From Polynucleobacter sp. MWH-UH2A (GTDB lineage Bacteria; Pseudomonadota; Gammaproteobacteria; Burkholderiales; Burkholderiaceae), in contig NZ_CP061321.1 in the NCBI RefSeq assembly GCF_018687195.1, forward strand, positions 1,364,001 to 1,428,000: a stretch of 64,000 nucleotides of DNA. Direction: 5' to 3'. Numbering within the stretch: the first letter of the stretch is position 1; every line of letters starts with the position of its first letter. Under the pieces are notes generated by a model. It made no database searches. It saw only the letters and a program-made list of their open reading frames with translations, and was not told the DNA's origin. The position numbers and the translations under genes are program-made. Shown here piece after piece: positions 51,254-60,827 of this stretch.

Positions 51254-53340
51254 ATCTCTTTCTTCACCATATCCACGACACGGCAATCACCACACATTTT
51301 TAAACGATCCATCGCCGCGCCACTGAATGCGCTATGCGCTCCCAACTTAGCGAGCATGAGATCCACCATTTTTGCAGTCCCAAATGGCTTCCCACAACTG
51401 ATGCAATGGAAAGCCTGAGTCTCATTTAGCGTTTGCTTTTGCTTACGTTGCTCAACGCTTTGCAAGCGCGGGCTTAAGGTCAGCGCACTTTCTGGGCAAG
51501 TTTGCACACAGATCCCGCATTGAACGCACTGCTTTTCAATAAAAGACAGTATGGGCTCATCAACATTATCCAGAAGCGCACCCTCTGGGCAACTGCCGAC
51601 ACATGACATGCATAAGGTACACGCATCTCGATTGATTGCCAATCCGCCCAATAAAGAATTTTTTGGAAGAGGAGCGCCAACCTCCGGCAAACGAGTCTTT
51701 GCTTGTTTTTGCAGATGCTCTAAGACCGCTTCTAGGGTTTCCCTCTTTTGATTCGATAGGCCAAAACTCGCTGGTGAACAAATGGGTGTCAATGAACCGC
51801 GTTGACGTAAATCCCCCATTGCTTTGGATACTGTACGCAAGTCTTCTTGCGAATCGACCATTAACAAATGAACACGATCCTCAAAACCATAGGCATTCAA
51901 AATTGAATTGGCTAATTTGACTTGGTTAATCAAAGCCTCACGATAGGCGGGATCTTCGTCACCACTCAGAAGCAGAATAACTTCAGTGAATCCATAGGAA
52001 AGCGCACTAAGCCATAACTCTAGGCCTGTTGACGCAATATGCTCAATACCGTATGGCACCAGAAAAGCAGGAAGCCCCTCGAATTGTTTTGGCAACACAT
52101 GGGCGGAACGGCCCAGGCTATCAATTAATTGTGAGCCTGCCTTGTAGTTATGCAATAACAGACTTGGTGTCAGCTCCAAATTAAGTTTTGTAGCTTCAGC
52201 GCCAAACACACTAGCAAGCGTCTTTAATTCTTTTCCTTGATGCGACACACTTGGATAGTTGTAGCGCATCGCCCCAGATGGGCAAACCGTAGAGCAAGCA
52301 CCACAACCCATACAAAGGTTGGGATTAACCTCTACCGTTCCTTGACCATTCTTAAAAAGAGAACTGATTGCTCCTGTTGAACAGACATCAATGCAAGCAC
52401 TGCAGCCCACTTTGCCATTGCGGCCATGCGCGCAAACTTTGTCGCTGTAGACGAAGTATTTGGGCTTTTCAAACTCCCCCACCATCTCCAGCAATTGATT
52501 CATGATCAAGGCCTGTTCAAGGGGATCGCTGCCTGGCGCAAAATAACCTTGGGGCGTTTGACTCATGCGCATTGCGGGACTTGGACGCAAATCCAATATC
52601 AGATCAAATTCAGAGCTGCGTTCACGCTCCTCTCTATCAAATGAAATTGCCCCAATACTTGCGCAAGCAGTTACACAAGAACGATGCGCTTTACATTTAC
52701 TTAAATCAATTTGAAACGAGAGATCAATTGCATTTTCTGGACAGGCTTCTAGACATGCTCCGCAACGAGTGCACATTTCTAAATCAATAGGATTTTGCGC
52801 CTCCCAAGTCACTGTGAAATGACCAAGATATCCATCCAAGCTGGTAATCACACCGCTGTATATGGGGTAATCGCGAGCCAATGGAAGTTCGCTCGGCTCG
52901 GTACAAAGAACAGATACATCCAAAGAAGTTTGAAGCTTTTCAGCCCAAGGGATCGCTTGTGCACCAGGGCCCAAAATTAATAACCTACCTTGGCTTTCAT
53001 AATTAACTACGGGCACGGCTTCCGCCTCTGGCATCTCACTTAATGCCAATAATGCAGCGATCTTTGGTCCGGATATTTTTGCTTCCTGAGTCCATCCAGC
53101 AACTTCTCGAATGTTGACGAACTTTAAGGGTGCAACTAACGGTTTTTCAGATTGACTTGCTAACTCGCTAAATAAGGAAGCCTCTTGAGTGCAGGCAACC
53201 ACTATAGATTCAGGGCTGTCTAAGCCCTTCAAGAAAGAGCTAAGCTCTTGTCTGCACAAAGAATGGTGCATGGTTACGCCCAGAGCTTTAGCATCCAAGG
53301 GCATTGTGCCATTGCAGTTACATACGAATTTTTGACCCAT
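51250..53340 (-). CDS. multi-cluster 4Fe-4S polyferredoxin
   Basis: 696-residue protein with at least five ferredoxin-type Cys motifs. They are CTRCGACLEACP and a following CKAHRSCVTAC (about 190-240), CSACIDVCS and CMGCGACSTVCPSGA (about 320-370), and CTLCMSCVGSCPEGA with CVQCGICVQTCPESA near 590-640. A C-terminal Cys set (CISCGKPFG...CGDC) resembles a zinc or extra Fe-S site. No signal or membrane helix is evident. ATG 53340 has AGAAGG upstream; TTG 53346 is rejected. Its position within the fdh maturation genes suggests electron supply or cofactor assembly. Confidence 0.85.
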   Translation of the reverse strand: MGQKFVCNCNGTMPLDAKALGVTMHHSLCRQELSSFLKGLDSPESIVVACTQEASLFSELASQSEKPLVAPLKFVNIREVAGWTQEAKISGPKIAALLALSEMPEAEAVPVVNYESQGRLLILGPGAQAIPWAEKLQTSLDVSVLCTEPSELPLARDYPIYSGVITSLDGYLGHFTVTWEAQNPIDLEMCTRCGACLEACPENAIDLSFQIDLSKCKAHRSCVTACASIGAISFDREERERSSEFDLILDLRPSPAMRMSQTPQGYFAPGSDPLEQALIMNQLLEMVGEFEKPKYFVYSDKVCAHGRNGKVGCSACIDVCSTGAISSLFKNGQGTVEVNPNLCMGCGACSTVCPSGAMRYNYPSVSHQGKELKTLASVFGAEATKLNLELTPSLLLHNYKAGSQLIDSLGRSAHVLPKQFEGLPAFLVPYGIEHIASTGLELWLSALSYGFTEVILLLSGDEDPAYREALINQVKLANSILNAYGFEDRVHLLMVDSQEDLRTVSKAMGDLRQRGSLTPICSPASFGLSNQKRETLEAVLEHLQKQAKTRLPEVGAPLPKNSLLGGLAINRDACTLCMSCVGSCPEGALLDNVDEPILSFIEKQCVQCGICVQTCPESALTLSPRLQSVEQRKQKQTLNETQAFHCISCGKPFGTAKMVDLMLAKLGAHSAFSGAAMDRLKMCGDCRVVDMVKKEI

Positions 53341-53350
53341 TAACAACCTT

Positions 53351-53932
53351 CTAGGTTTTTTTCTGCTCTAACTCTGATAAGGGGTCGCTCGAGTCTGTCG
53401 ACTCGTTAGACCTCTGAATATGTGTGGATGTTAAATCAGTTTTAGATTCTGCCGCTAAAGCCTGATTTTCTGGGTTAGATGGTGAGTCAGCCGACTGAAC
53501 TTTGTGCCCCTCTGCTGTAGCTGCATCTGGTTTCTTACGAAAGAGGTTCAACATATCACTTTGAACCATGCGCTCTAACATGCCTGGCATCAGTGGATCT
53601 GGCTTCGAGTAATCATCAATGTAAATATCTAATCCATCCATCACATTAAAGTGCGGATCAGTAAACATCTTCTTTAAGGCGGCCTGCTGCACGGCCGGAT
53701 CCACCCCGGGCTTCATGAAGGCAGAAAAGTCTGGAGAAAACCGATCAATTTTCTCCACATCTTCAAATGTTGCTGGAGGTTCAGCTTGATCTACTGCATC
53801 TACTTTTACCGCTGAACTAGAATCAGAAGCAGGCGAAACGGGAACTTGTTTAGCCAACTCATCGGGCAAATCCAACTCTTTTTCTTGACCAGATTTGCGA
53901 CGCGACCAGCGACTGAAAAAACCTTCTGTCAT
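53351..53932 (-). CDS. DUF3306 domain protein
   Basis: 193-residue soluble, acidic protein. The start MTEGFFSRWSRRKSGQ and the core FSAFMKPGVDPAVQQAALKKMFTDPHFNVMDGLDIYIDDYSKPDPL match DUF3306. The C-terminus is low complexity (Ser/Ala/Asp). Function unknown; it occurs with DUF3305 proteins beside formate dehydrogenases in betaproteobacteria. Start 2 bp after DUF3305. Confidence 0.88.
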   Translation of the reverse strand: MTEGFFSRWSRRKSGQEKELDLPDELAKQVPVSPASDSSSAVKVDAVDQAEPPATFEDVEKIDRFSPDFSAFMKPGVDPAVQQAALKKMFTDPHFNVMDGLDIYIDDYSKPDPLMPGMLERMVQSDMLNLFRKKPDAATAEGHKVQSADSPSNPENQALAAESKTDLTSTHIQRSNESTDSSDPLSELEQKKT

Positions 53933-53934
53933 CG

Positions 53935-54465
53935 CTACTCCGCTGGCCGCTCTGCACCTTTGAAGGATGCAGGCTTATGTCGTTTCTTGGGCTCAGGTCG
54001 GTAATGTTCGTCTACATACTCTTGTAACCATGCAGTATGTTCCTGACTCATCGGCACTGTATCGACTGACTCACCACCATCAAGCAAGCGCGCTGCCTCG
54101 TGATAGCTCACGCAAATTCGATGAGGCACGGCAATAGTCGCATCAACTCTAGCCAGCGGAAGAGACTGTGCATCAATATACCGATCGATATCTTCCTCAA
54201 GGCGCCACATCACAAACCAACAAGGTGTGATAGCTGAAGTATTGAGGTAATAACCTTCTGCCTCATCTTGAAAAAGATCTAACTCAAACCCAGAAAATAG
54301 CCATGTTTCACCTTCAGCATCACGCTCATGAAGTCTGCCAATAATGGCGAGAGGCGCATTATTTTCAAAACTTTCAAAATCAGGCAAAACCTCCTGAGGC
54401 ACCCAGCGATGTGAAACCCATGGGTTATCCATTTTTTGTTTACGCATGAGTACAGCAAAGCGCAT
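53935..54465 (-). CDS. DUF3305 domain protein
   Basis: 176-residue soluble protein with MDNPWVSHRWVPQEVLPDF and the Trp-rich core LNTSAITPCWFVMWRLEE, matching DUF3305. PHRICVSYHEAARLLDGGE follows. No catalytic motif is seen. It lies between mrp and the DUF3306 gene and is probably cotranscribed with them. Confidence 0.88.
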   Translation of the reverse strand: MRFAVLMRKQKMDNPWVSHRWVPQEVLPDFESFENNAPLAIIGRLHERDAEGETWLFSGFELDLFQDEAEGYYLNTSAITPCWFVMWRLEEDIDRYIDAQSLPLARVDATIAVPHRICVSYHEAARLLDGGESVDTVPMSQEHTAWLQEYVDEHYRPEPKKRHKPASFKGAERPAE

Positions 54466-54479
54466 AAGGATTTAACTTC

Positions 54480-55568
54480 TTAAGTGTTTTGAACGACGAT
54501 GTTGGGGAATTTACTGCTCATATCTTTAGATAGCGTAGCGACTCTAATAGCAACTCGTCTAGCGATATTTTTGTAAATGGCACTAATAGCGCCATCCGGG
54601 TCAGCCACCACGGTAGGTCTACCCGCATCCGCTTGCTCACGAATCGATAGATTGAGTGGCAAGGCGCCTAAAAATTCAACGCCATAGTCTTTGCACATTT
54701 TTTCGCCGCCACCAGTACCAAATACATGCTCCTCATGTCCACAGCTAGGGCAAACATAAGTGCTCATATTTTCAATAATGCCAACAATTGGCACGCCCAC
54801 CTTTTCAAACATCTTGAGACCCTTACGGGCATCAAGCAAGGCAATGTCTTGTGGCGTGGTCACAATCACTGAGCCTGTTACGGGCACTTTTTGAGAAAGT
54901 GTTAATTGAATATCGCCAGTGCCTGGTGGCATATCCACCACCAAATAATCCAAGTCACGCCAGCGCGTTTGACGCAGTAATTGTTCTAATGCTGAAGTCA
55001 CCATCGGACCACGCCAAACCATCGGGGCATCATCGTCAATTAAGAAACCAATCGAGCTGGCCTGCAAACCATGGCCTTCCATTGGTTCAATCGTATTCTC
55101 CTCAAGAGAATCTGGTCTACCAGTAATGCCCAACATCATCGGCTGACTTGGTCCATAAATATCAGCATCCAATATGCCCACTTGCGCGCCTTCCGCAGCT
55201 AAAGCGAGCGCTAAGTTCACAGCGGTAGTGGATTTACCAACACCACCTTTTCCGCTTGCTACTGCAATAATATTTTTCACGCCAGGCAATAACTTGACGC
55301 CCCGCTGCACAGCATGCGCAACGATTTGACTAGCGACATTCACGCTGACATTTTTAACGCCCGGCAAGTTACGTAAAGCATTAATTACGGCTTTACGAAT
55401 AGCATCAAACTGACTTTTTGCTGGATAACCCAAAACGATATCCAGAGAAACATCGCCGTCCTCTACTTTGAGATTCTTGATATTTTTAGCGGTAACGAAA
55501 TCGACGTTTGTATTGGGGTCGACCACACTTTTTAACGCACCTTGAACCGCTTCAACAGTAACTGACAC
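54480..55568 (-). CDS. apbC: Mrp/ApbC-type Fe-S cluster carrier ATPase
   Basis: 362-residue P-loop ATPase with an N-terminal MIP18-like domain (VTVEAVQGALKSVVDPNT) and the deviant Walker A GKGGVGKST near residue 108. LDADIYGPSQPMMLG and the Cys pair CPSCG (C-terminal half) that binds a bridging cluster are present. I prefer the GTG at 55568, preceded by GGAGAAAG; ATG 55607 would add 13 residues. It probably delivers 4Fe-4S clusters, and its location upstream of DUF3305/polyferredoxin suggests loading of the formate dehydrogenase system. Confidence 0.92.
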   Translation of the reverse strand: MSVTVEAVQGALKSVVDPNTNVDFVTAKNIKNLKVEDGDVSLDIVLGYPAKSQFDAIRKAVINALRNLPGVKNVSVNVASQIVAHAVQRGVKLLPGVKNIIAVASGKGGVGKSTTAVNLALALAAEGAQVGILDADIYGPSQPMMLGITGRPDSLEENTIEPMEGHGLQASSIGFLIDDDAPMVWRGPMVTSALEQLLRQTRWRDLDYLVVDMPPGTGDIQLTLSQKVPVTGSVIVTTPQDIALLDARKGLKMFEKVGVPIVGIIENMSTYVCPSCGHEEHVFGTGGGEKMCKDYGVEFLGALPLNLSIREQADAGRPTVVADPDGAISAIYKNIARRVAIRVATLSKDMSSKFPNIVVQNT

Positions 55569-55701
55569 AACTTTCTCCCATAGCAAGCAACTCCTGAAGT
55601 AACTCACAGGGTTGCAAATAATATTGAATCAACAAGGGGTAGATTAACCGCACCAGCAAAAAATTGCTTGAAATATGAGCGAGTGATCTCGCGAAGCTAA
55701 A

Positions 55702-56712
55702 TTAAAAGATGATTAAGCTGAGGTAATACACCAGCATCGACATCAAAGCAGTTGCCGGAATCGTGAAAATCCAAGCCCATACGATGTTTCCGGCCACGCC
55801 CCAACGAACCGCGCTCGCTCTTAATGTAGATCCGACGCCAACAATAGCCCCAGTAATTGTGTGGGTGGTTGAGACAGGCACACCCAAGGCTGTTGCAGCA
55901 AACAAGGTAATCGCACCACCCGTCTCAGCACAAAAGCCACCAACAGGTTTTAGCTTAGTGAGCTTCTGCCCCATGGTTTTCACAATACGCCAGCCACCAA
56001 ACATCGTACCCAACGCAATCGCAACGTAACAAGACACAATAGTCCATAGAGGCGGCATGCTTGCACTAGCATCCGTATAGCCGGTAATAATTAAAAGCAG
56101 CCAAATGATGCCGATGGTTTTTTGTGAATCATTGCCGCCATGTCCAAGGCTATATGCACCCGCCGAGATTAATTGCAAACGACGGAACCAACGATCGGTT
56201 TTGGATAGCGTTGCATGACGACAAATCCAAGACACCAACAACATCGTTAGAGAGCCTAAGAGGAAACCCACCAAAGGGGAGATAAAAATAAAGGCAACTG
56301 TCTTAAAGATCCCGGCCCAAACTAAACCGGAGATGCCCGCTTTTGGTAAAGCCGCACCAAGAAGACCGCCGATCAAAGCATGTGATGAGCTTGATGGAAT
56401 GCCATAGAACCATGTCACGACGTTCCATATGATTGCACCAACTAAAGCGCCGAAGATGACATGCAAATCAACTGCCGATGGATGAACAATACCTTTGCCT
56501 ACGGTAGCGGCAACACTGAGATGAAAAATAAAGATTGCCAAGAAATTAAAGAAGGCTGCAAAAACTACTGCCTGCTGTGGTTTTAAAACGCCAGTAGAAA
56601 CTACAGTTGCAATGGAGTTTGCCGCATCATGAAAACCATTCATGAAATCGAAAACCAATGCGAGCGCTACCAATAGCGCTACTACCCAAAAAGCTACTTC
56701 TATCGCTGGCAA
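55702..56712 (-). CDS. PiT-family inorganic phosphate permease
   Basis: 336-residue membrane protein with about ten helices and the two inverted PiT signatures: FDFMNGFHDAANSIATVVSTG near residue 22 and GAYSLGHGGNDSQKTIGIIW near 193. It imports phosphate (as metal-phosphate) with protons. The DUF47 gene lies 11 bp upstream, the usual PiT pairing. Confidence 0.94.
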   Translation of the reverse strand: MPAIEVAFWVVALLVALALVFDFMNGFHDAANSIATVVSTGVLKPQQAVVFAAFFNFLAIFIFHLSVAATVGKGIVHPSAVDLHVIFGALVGAIIWNVVTWFYGIPSSSSHALIGGLLGAALPKAGISGLVWAGIFKTVAFIFISPLVGFLLGSLTMLLVSWICRHATLSKTDRWFRRLQLISAGAYSLGHGGNDSQKTIGIIWLLLIITGYTDASASMPPLWTIVSCYVAIALGTMFGGWRIVKTMGQKLTKLKPVGGFCAETGGAITLFAATALGVPVSTTHTITGAIVGVGSTLRASAVRWGVAGNIVWAWIFTIPATALMSMLVYYLSLIIF

Positions 56713-56723
56713 TTTAGTTCGCC

Positions 56724-57371
56724 TTAAGAATTCTCAAGAACAATGCCTTCAACTAAATTGGCAACGTCTTCGCATTTGTCTGTAACTTCCTCGAGTAATT
56801 CATAGATACGCTGGCACTTAATGAGCTCACGTACCTCGATATCTTCACGGAATAATCTAGTAATAGCAGTGGATAGGAGGCGATCAGCGCCAGACTCTAA
56901 GTGATCGATTTCATCACAAGTCTTCAATGCTGCCTTAGCCACCTCGGGGTCAGAGATATCTTTGAGGGTACCCACCGCATTTCGCATACTGATGCAGCAC
57001 TGATTGCATAGCTCTGCCATTTGCAACATCTCTGGTGTCATTTGCTTTACATCATATAAGTGCATTGCTTCTGTGCCGTTTTGCAATAAGTCGGCAACAT
57101 CATCCATCGTATTGATGAGTGAAAAAATCTGATCGCGGTCGATTGGGGTGATAAATGTTTTGTGTAGGCGGCGGTGCACTTCTTTCACAACATCATCACA
57201 AGCATGCTCAGCCTTATCTACATCTTGCGTGTATTTTGCGCGTAAACCTTCGTCGCCGTAATGTTCAACAAACTTCAAGAAAGATTCTGAAGCTGCAACG
57301 ATATTCCCGGCATGCTCATTGAACAATTCGAAGAAATTACCATCGTGAGGCATTAACTTACTGAAGAACAT
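56724..57371 (-). CDS. DUF47 (PhoU-like) PiT accessory protein
   Basis: 215-residue helical protein starting MFFSKLMPHDGNFFELFNEHAGNI, with DKAEHACDDVVKEVHRRLHKTFITPIDRDQIFSL and MDDVADLL. DUF47/PhoU-like proteins bind metal and regulate the partner PiT permease. Cotranscribed with the permease gene (11-bp gap). Confidence 0.93.
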   Translation of the reverse strand: MFFSKLMPHDGNFFELFNEHAGNIVAASESFLKFVEHYGDEGLRAKYTQDVDKAEHACDDVVKEVHRRLHKTFITPIDRDQIFSLINTMDDVADLLQNGTEAMHLYDVKQMTPEMLQMAELCNQCCISMRNAVGTLKDISDPEVAKAALKTCDEIDHLESGADRLLSTAITRLFREDIEVRELIKCQRIYELLEEVTDKCEDVANLVEGIVLENS

Positions 57372-57438
57372 AAATCACGATCCTTTGGGAACAAAAACTA
57401 CGGGTTTTGTTAGGTTTGGCGTCATTCTAAACAAAAGC

Positions 57439-57633
57439 TTATTGAACAACTGGAAAGCCAGCATCTGTTATAAGCTGAGCCGCTTTTTCGGCAGTAAGCG
57501 CTGTTTCCAAGGTCACAATCTGGGTTGCCAAATCGGCCTGCACTTTAGCTGCGGGGTCCTGAGCCTGTACGGCTCGAGTCACGGCATTAATACAGCCTCC
57601 ACAGGTCATTCCAGACACTTTTAGACTCAACAT
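57439..57633 (-). CDS. copper chaperone, CopZ-like HMA domain
   Basis: 64-residue heavy-metal-associated domain protein with the Cu(I) site GMTCGGCINAV (Cys11 and Cys14) and the ferredoxin-like betaalphabeta pattern. It would deliver Cu(I) to CopA, whose gene is divergent, 50 bp away. Confidence 0.92.
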   Translation of the reverse strand: MLSLKVSGMTCGGCINAVTRAVQAQDPAAKVQADLATQIVTLETALTAEKAAQLITDAGFPVVQ

Positions 57634-57683
57634 ATCGTCCTTTTTATGTAAATTGGCCTTCTATGGGGTAGATTATCTTCCAT

Positions 57684-59960
57684 ATGAGCCAGCAAAAAGA
57701 CACAAACCCCTCAATTTTTACCCTAGATATTGATGGAATGACCTGCGCCTCGTGCGTAGCAAGGGTTGAAAAGGCGCTTGATCACATCCCCGGTGTAGAG
57801 GCTGCCAGCGTTAATCTGGCCACGGAGCAAGCCAAAGTCCGCCTAGAACCAGGCTCCACCACCTCAGCAGACGAAATCATCAATTTGGTGCAAAAAACAG
57901 GTTATGGAGCCAAGATCAGTTCGCCCCATGGCAAGCTTGCCCCAAACCCCGCCCATGCGTTTTGGGGTTCAGATGGTTTGGGAAGGGTATTACTGAGCTT
58001 CGCCTTATCTGCGCCACTCTTCTTACCCATGTTTTTTATGCCATTTGGCATTCATTGGGCGCTTAGCTCAAAGTGGCAATTTTTGTTAGCAACGCCTGTG
58101 CAATTTTTTTTGGGTTGGCGATTCTATAAGGCTGGCTTTAAATCTGTTTTAGCTGGTGCCGGCAATATGGATTTACTAGTCGCGCTTGGAACAAGTGCAG
58201 CATATGGCTTAAGCGTTTATCAAATGCTTGCTTCACCACATGCTAACCATGAACTCTACTTTGAAGGCTCCACAGTCATCATTTGTATGGTCTTACTTGG
58301 TAAATGGCTAGAGGCGAGAGCAAAAAGACAAACTAGCGAAGCGATTCGTGCGCTTCAAAAGTTGTGGCCAGAAAATGCAAAAGTACTCAACTCAAATCTT
58401 GAAATCAAAGATGGGGTTGCCCTCGATCAATATCGAGAATTACCACTTGATCAAGTGTTTCCAGGCGATCGCGTCCTAGTATTGCCTGGTGAACGCATTC
58501 CGGTAGATGGCCTGATTCTCTTAGGCAATAGTCATATTGATGAATCTCTACTGACCGGTGAAAGCGATCCCGTGAAAAAGACGCTTGGCGCAAAAGTAAT
58601 TGGCGGATCACTAAATGGTGAAGGCGTTCTCATCATTGATGCTTCGGCAGTTGGTGTGGAAAGCGTCTTATCAAAAATCATCACCTTGGTTGAAGATGCG
58701 CAAACACAAAAAGCGCCTATTCAGAAACTGGTTGACCGAGTTAGCGCTATTTTTGTTCCCAGCGTCATCATCATTGCCTTGATTACAGGATTAGCGAATT
58801 GGATCTATCTAGATTCTGTATCTATTGCCATCTTAAGATCCGTATCTGTTCTCGTAATCGCCTGTCCTTGCGCGCTTGGCCTAGCCACTCCCGCGGCAAT
58901 CATGGCTGGCACTGGTGTCGCAGCACGCTTTGGCATCCTCATTAAAGACCCCCAAGTTTTAGAGTTAGCGCATCGACTCAATATCGTTGCCTTTGATAAA
59001 ACAGGCACCCTTACCATTGGTAAACCACAAGTGCTGGAGTTTATTGATCTCAGCAACGCTAGCGATAAGAACTCTCTTCTTGCAACTGCCGCAGGCTTGC
59101 AAATGGGCAGCGAACATCCATTAGCTAAAGCGTTAATAGGCGCCGCTAAATCCGCCGGTACCATCCCTATCCCACCAACTCAAAGCGAAGCCTTACCAGG
59201 CATTGGAATTGCCGGTATCCCTAGCTCGGGACCTTGGGCCAATCAAAAACTCTTACTTCAAAGCATTGCTTCACTTGAGAGCAGCCCACACTACTCAGAG
59301 ATTTTGACCAAGGCGCAAGATTGCCTCAATCAAGGTCAAACCGTATCAGTACTGATGCATTCAGGAACACCATCAGTACCTTTAGCCATCATCGGTTTTG
59401 GCGATGAACTCAAGAGCTCTGCAAATGCAGCAATCTCTGCCTTGCACCAGCTACATATTCGTACTGTGATGATCTCTGGTGATAATGCAGCCGCTGCAAA
59501 ACGAGTGGGTCAATCTATTGGTATTGATGAAGTGTTTGGGCAAGTATTGCCAAGCAACAAAGCAGAAATTATTCGTCAATTGCAAACTTCCGGAAAAAAT
59601 CAAACCAAGCAATATGTTGCAATGGTAGGCGATGGGGTAAATGATGCGCCCGCTTTGGCAACAGCAGACGTAGGCATGGCAATGTCCACGGGTACAGATG
59701 TGGCAATGCAGGCGGCTGGCATCACACTCATGCGCGGTGACCCTAGCTTAGTGGCGGATGCGATCGATATTTCTAAAAGAACATGGCAGAAGATTCAACA
59801 AAATCTTTTTTGGGCTTTTGCATTTAACGCCACAGGCATTCCTCTGGCGGCACTCGGATATTTATCACCCATGCTTGCAGGTAGCGCCATGGCACTCTCC
59901 AGTTTCTGCGTGCTAAGCAATGCCCTCTTACTAAAACGCTGGCGACCCATGCATCTCTAG
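57684..59960 (+). CDS. copA: copper-exporting P1B-type ATPase
   Basis: 758-residue heavy-metal ATPase. One N-terminal HMA domain has GMTCASC (Cys21/24). The CPC ion site is at residues 394-396 (IACPCALGLATPA), the phosphorylation site DKTGT at 438-442, followed by SEHPLAKAL and GDGVNDAPALATADVGMAM. CPC plus the adjacent CopZ gene indicates Cu+/Ag+ export from the cytoplasm. Length is normal for a single-HMA CopA. I see no convincing CueR box in the short divergent gap. Confidence 0.96.
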   Translation: MSQQKDTNPSIFTLDIDGMTCASCVARVEKALDHIPGVEAASVNLATEQAKVRLEPGSTTSADEIINLVQKTGYGAKISSPHGKLAPNPAHAFWGSDGLGRVLLSFALSAPLFLPMFFMPFGIHWALSSKWQFLLATPVQFFLGWRFYKAGFKSVLAGAGNMDLLVALGTSAAYGLSVYQMLASPHANHELYFEGSTVIICMVLLGKWLEARAKRQTSEAIRALQKLWPENAKVLNSNLEIKDGVALDQYRELPLDQVFPGDRVLVLPGERIPVDGLILLGNSHIDESLLTGESDPVKKTLGAKVIGGSLNGEGVLIIDASAVGVESVLSKIITLVEDAQTQKAPIQKLVDRVSAIFVPSVIIIALITGLANWIYLDSVSIAILRSVSVLVIACPCALGLATPAAIMAGTGVAARFGILIKDPQVLELAHRLNIVAFDKTGTLTIGKPQVLEFIDLSNASDKNSLLATAAGLQMGSEHPLAKALIGAAKSAGTIPIPPTQSEALPGIGIAGIPSSGPWANQKLLLQSIASLESSPHYSEILTKAQDCLNQGQTVSVLMHSGTPSVPLAIIGFGDELKSSANAAISALHQLHIRTVMISGDNAAAAKRVGQSIGIDEVFGQVLPSNKAEIIRQLQTSGKNQTKQYVAMVGDGVNDAPALATADVGMAMSTGTDVAMQAAGITLMRGDPSLVADAIDISKRTWQKIQQNLFWAFAFNATGIPLAALGYLSPMLAGSAMALSSFCVLSNALLLKRWRPMHL

Positions 59961-59982
59961 TTAGGCTTTATATTGCAGAATG

Positions 59983-60780
59983 CTATTTGATGGGCTTGCG
60001 AACTAACTCGATATCGCCATAAAACGCACGTGTTTCTGATTTAGTGTTATCTGTATCAGTAAGCAAAGCAATCCCAATGACATCACCCGGTGTCTCACCA
60101 TAAGCACGTTTATAGTCTGCCGATAAATCGCGCTGATGCTTGTGCCATTGGCCCAAATTATCCCAACCTGAATCCACCACAATCATTTTGATGCGCGAGG
60201 TGTGAGCATTGGTGATGACAGAATCAACAGGGGATTTACCAGACCAGATATACATCAGAGTAGCATAAGGCATTTCTTGACCGCTAATTAAATTCGCCAT
60301 CTCAAAATTCATTTTTTCCTTTAAAGGCAGCTTGGACTTGTTGCCATCAAATGCAACTAAGATCCTTAAAGGCGCATCATCGCGATAGCCTTCGTTGTTA
60401 TCAGCCTCAGGCATAGCGCTCAGCGCCTTCCACTCCCATTGCAACCACAAATTTGTCGCTTTCTTTGGATTTAGCTTTACAGCCAATCCCGATGCGGATG
60501 TTTTGGAGCTTGCACTTAAAACGGTTCTACCCTGATAGTTCTCTAGGCGATAGACCGTGTTCTTTTTATAAGGGGCTATGCGATAAAAGCTCCAACCCTG
60601 CGGCATACCTTCACGCGCCGCCTCTGCAGAGAACTTTGGCAAGTCTTCCTGAGCAGGAATCTGATCAACACGAATTGCTTGCCCAGACTCATCCTGAACC
60701 GAACCGCCACCAAATCCAGCGCAACCTGATAGCGCAACGATTATGAAGAGTGAAATGATGGATAAGGCAATTTTGTACAT
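59983..60780 (-). CDS. DUF3047 lipoprotein
   Basis: 265-residue lipoprotein, lipobox LSGC with Cys20. The mature part holds the DUF3047 pattern: LPKFSAEAAREGMPQGWSFYRI near the start, LWLQWEWKA in the middle, and a late AFYGDIELVRK. DUF3047 proteins are secreted or outer-membrane-linked, and their function is unknown. Convergent with copA. Confidence 0.88.
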   Translation of the reverse strand: MYKIALSIISLFIIVALSGCAGFGGGSVQDESGQAIRVDQIPAQEDLPKFSAEAAREGMPQGWSFYRIAPYKKNTVYRLENYQGRTVLSASSKTSASGLAVKLNPKKATNLWLQWEWKALSAMPEADNNEGYRDDAPLRILVAFDGNKSKLPLKEKMNFEMANLISGQEMPYATLMYIWSGKSPVDSVITNAHTSRIKMIVVDSGWDNLGQWHKHQRDLSADYKRAYGETPGDVIGIALLTDTDNTKSETRAFYGDIELVRKPIK

Positions 60781-60827
60781 AACAGAATTGTCCCAAAGTT
60801 TTACTCAACTGAGTCTAAAATTACGAT

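Noticed and set aside
55569..55701. Terminator after the PiT gene
   Set aside because: GCGAG/CTCGC and AGCAA/TTGCT pairings are short and lack a T run, so read-through into apbC remains possible.
57634..57683. CueR or CsoR operator between copZ and copA
   Set aside because: Only 50 bp are available and no CCTTCC/GGAAGG dyad or CsoR-like dyad with good symmetry is present.
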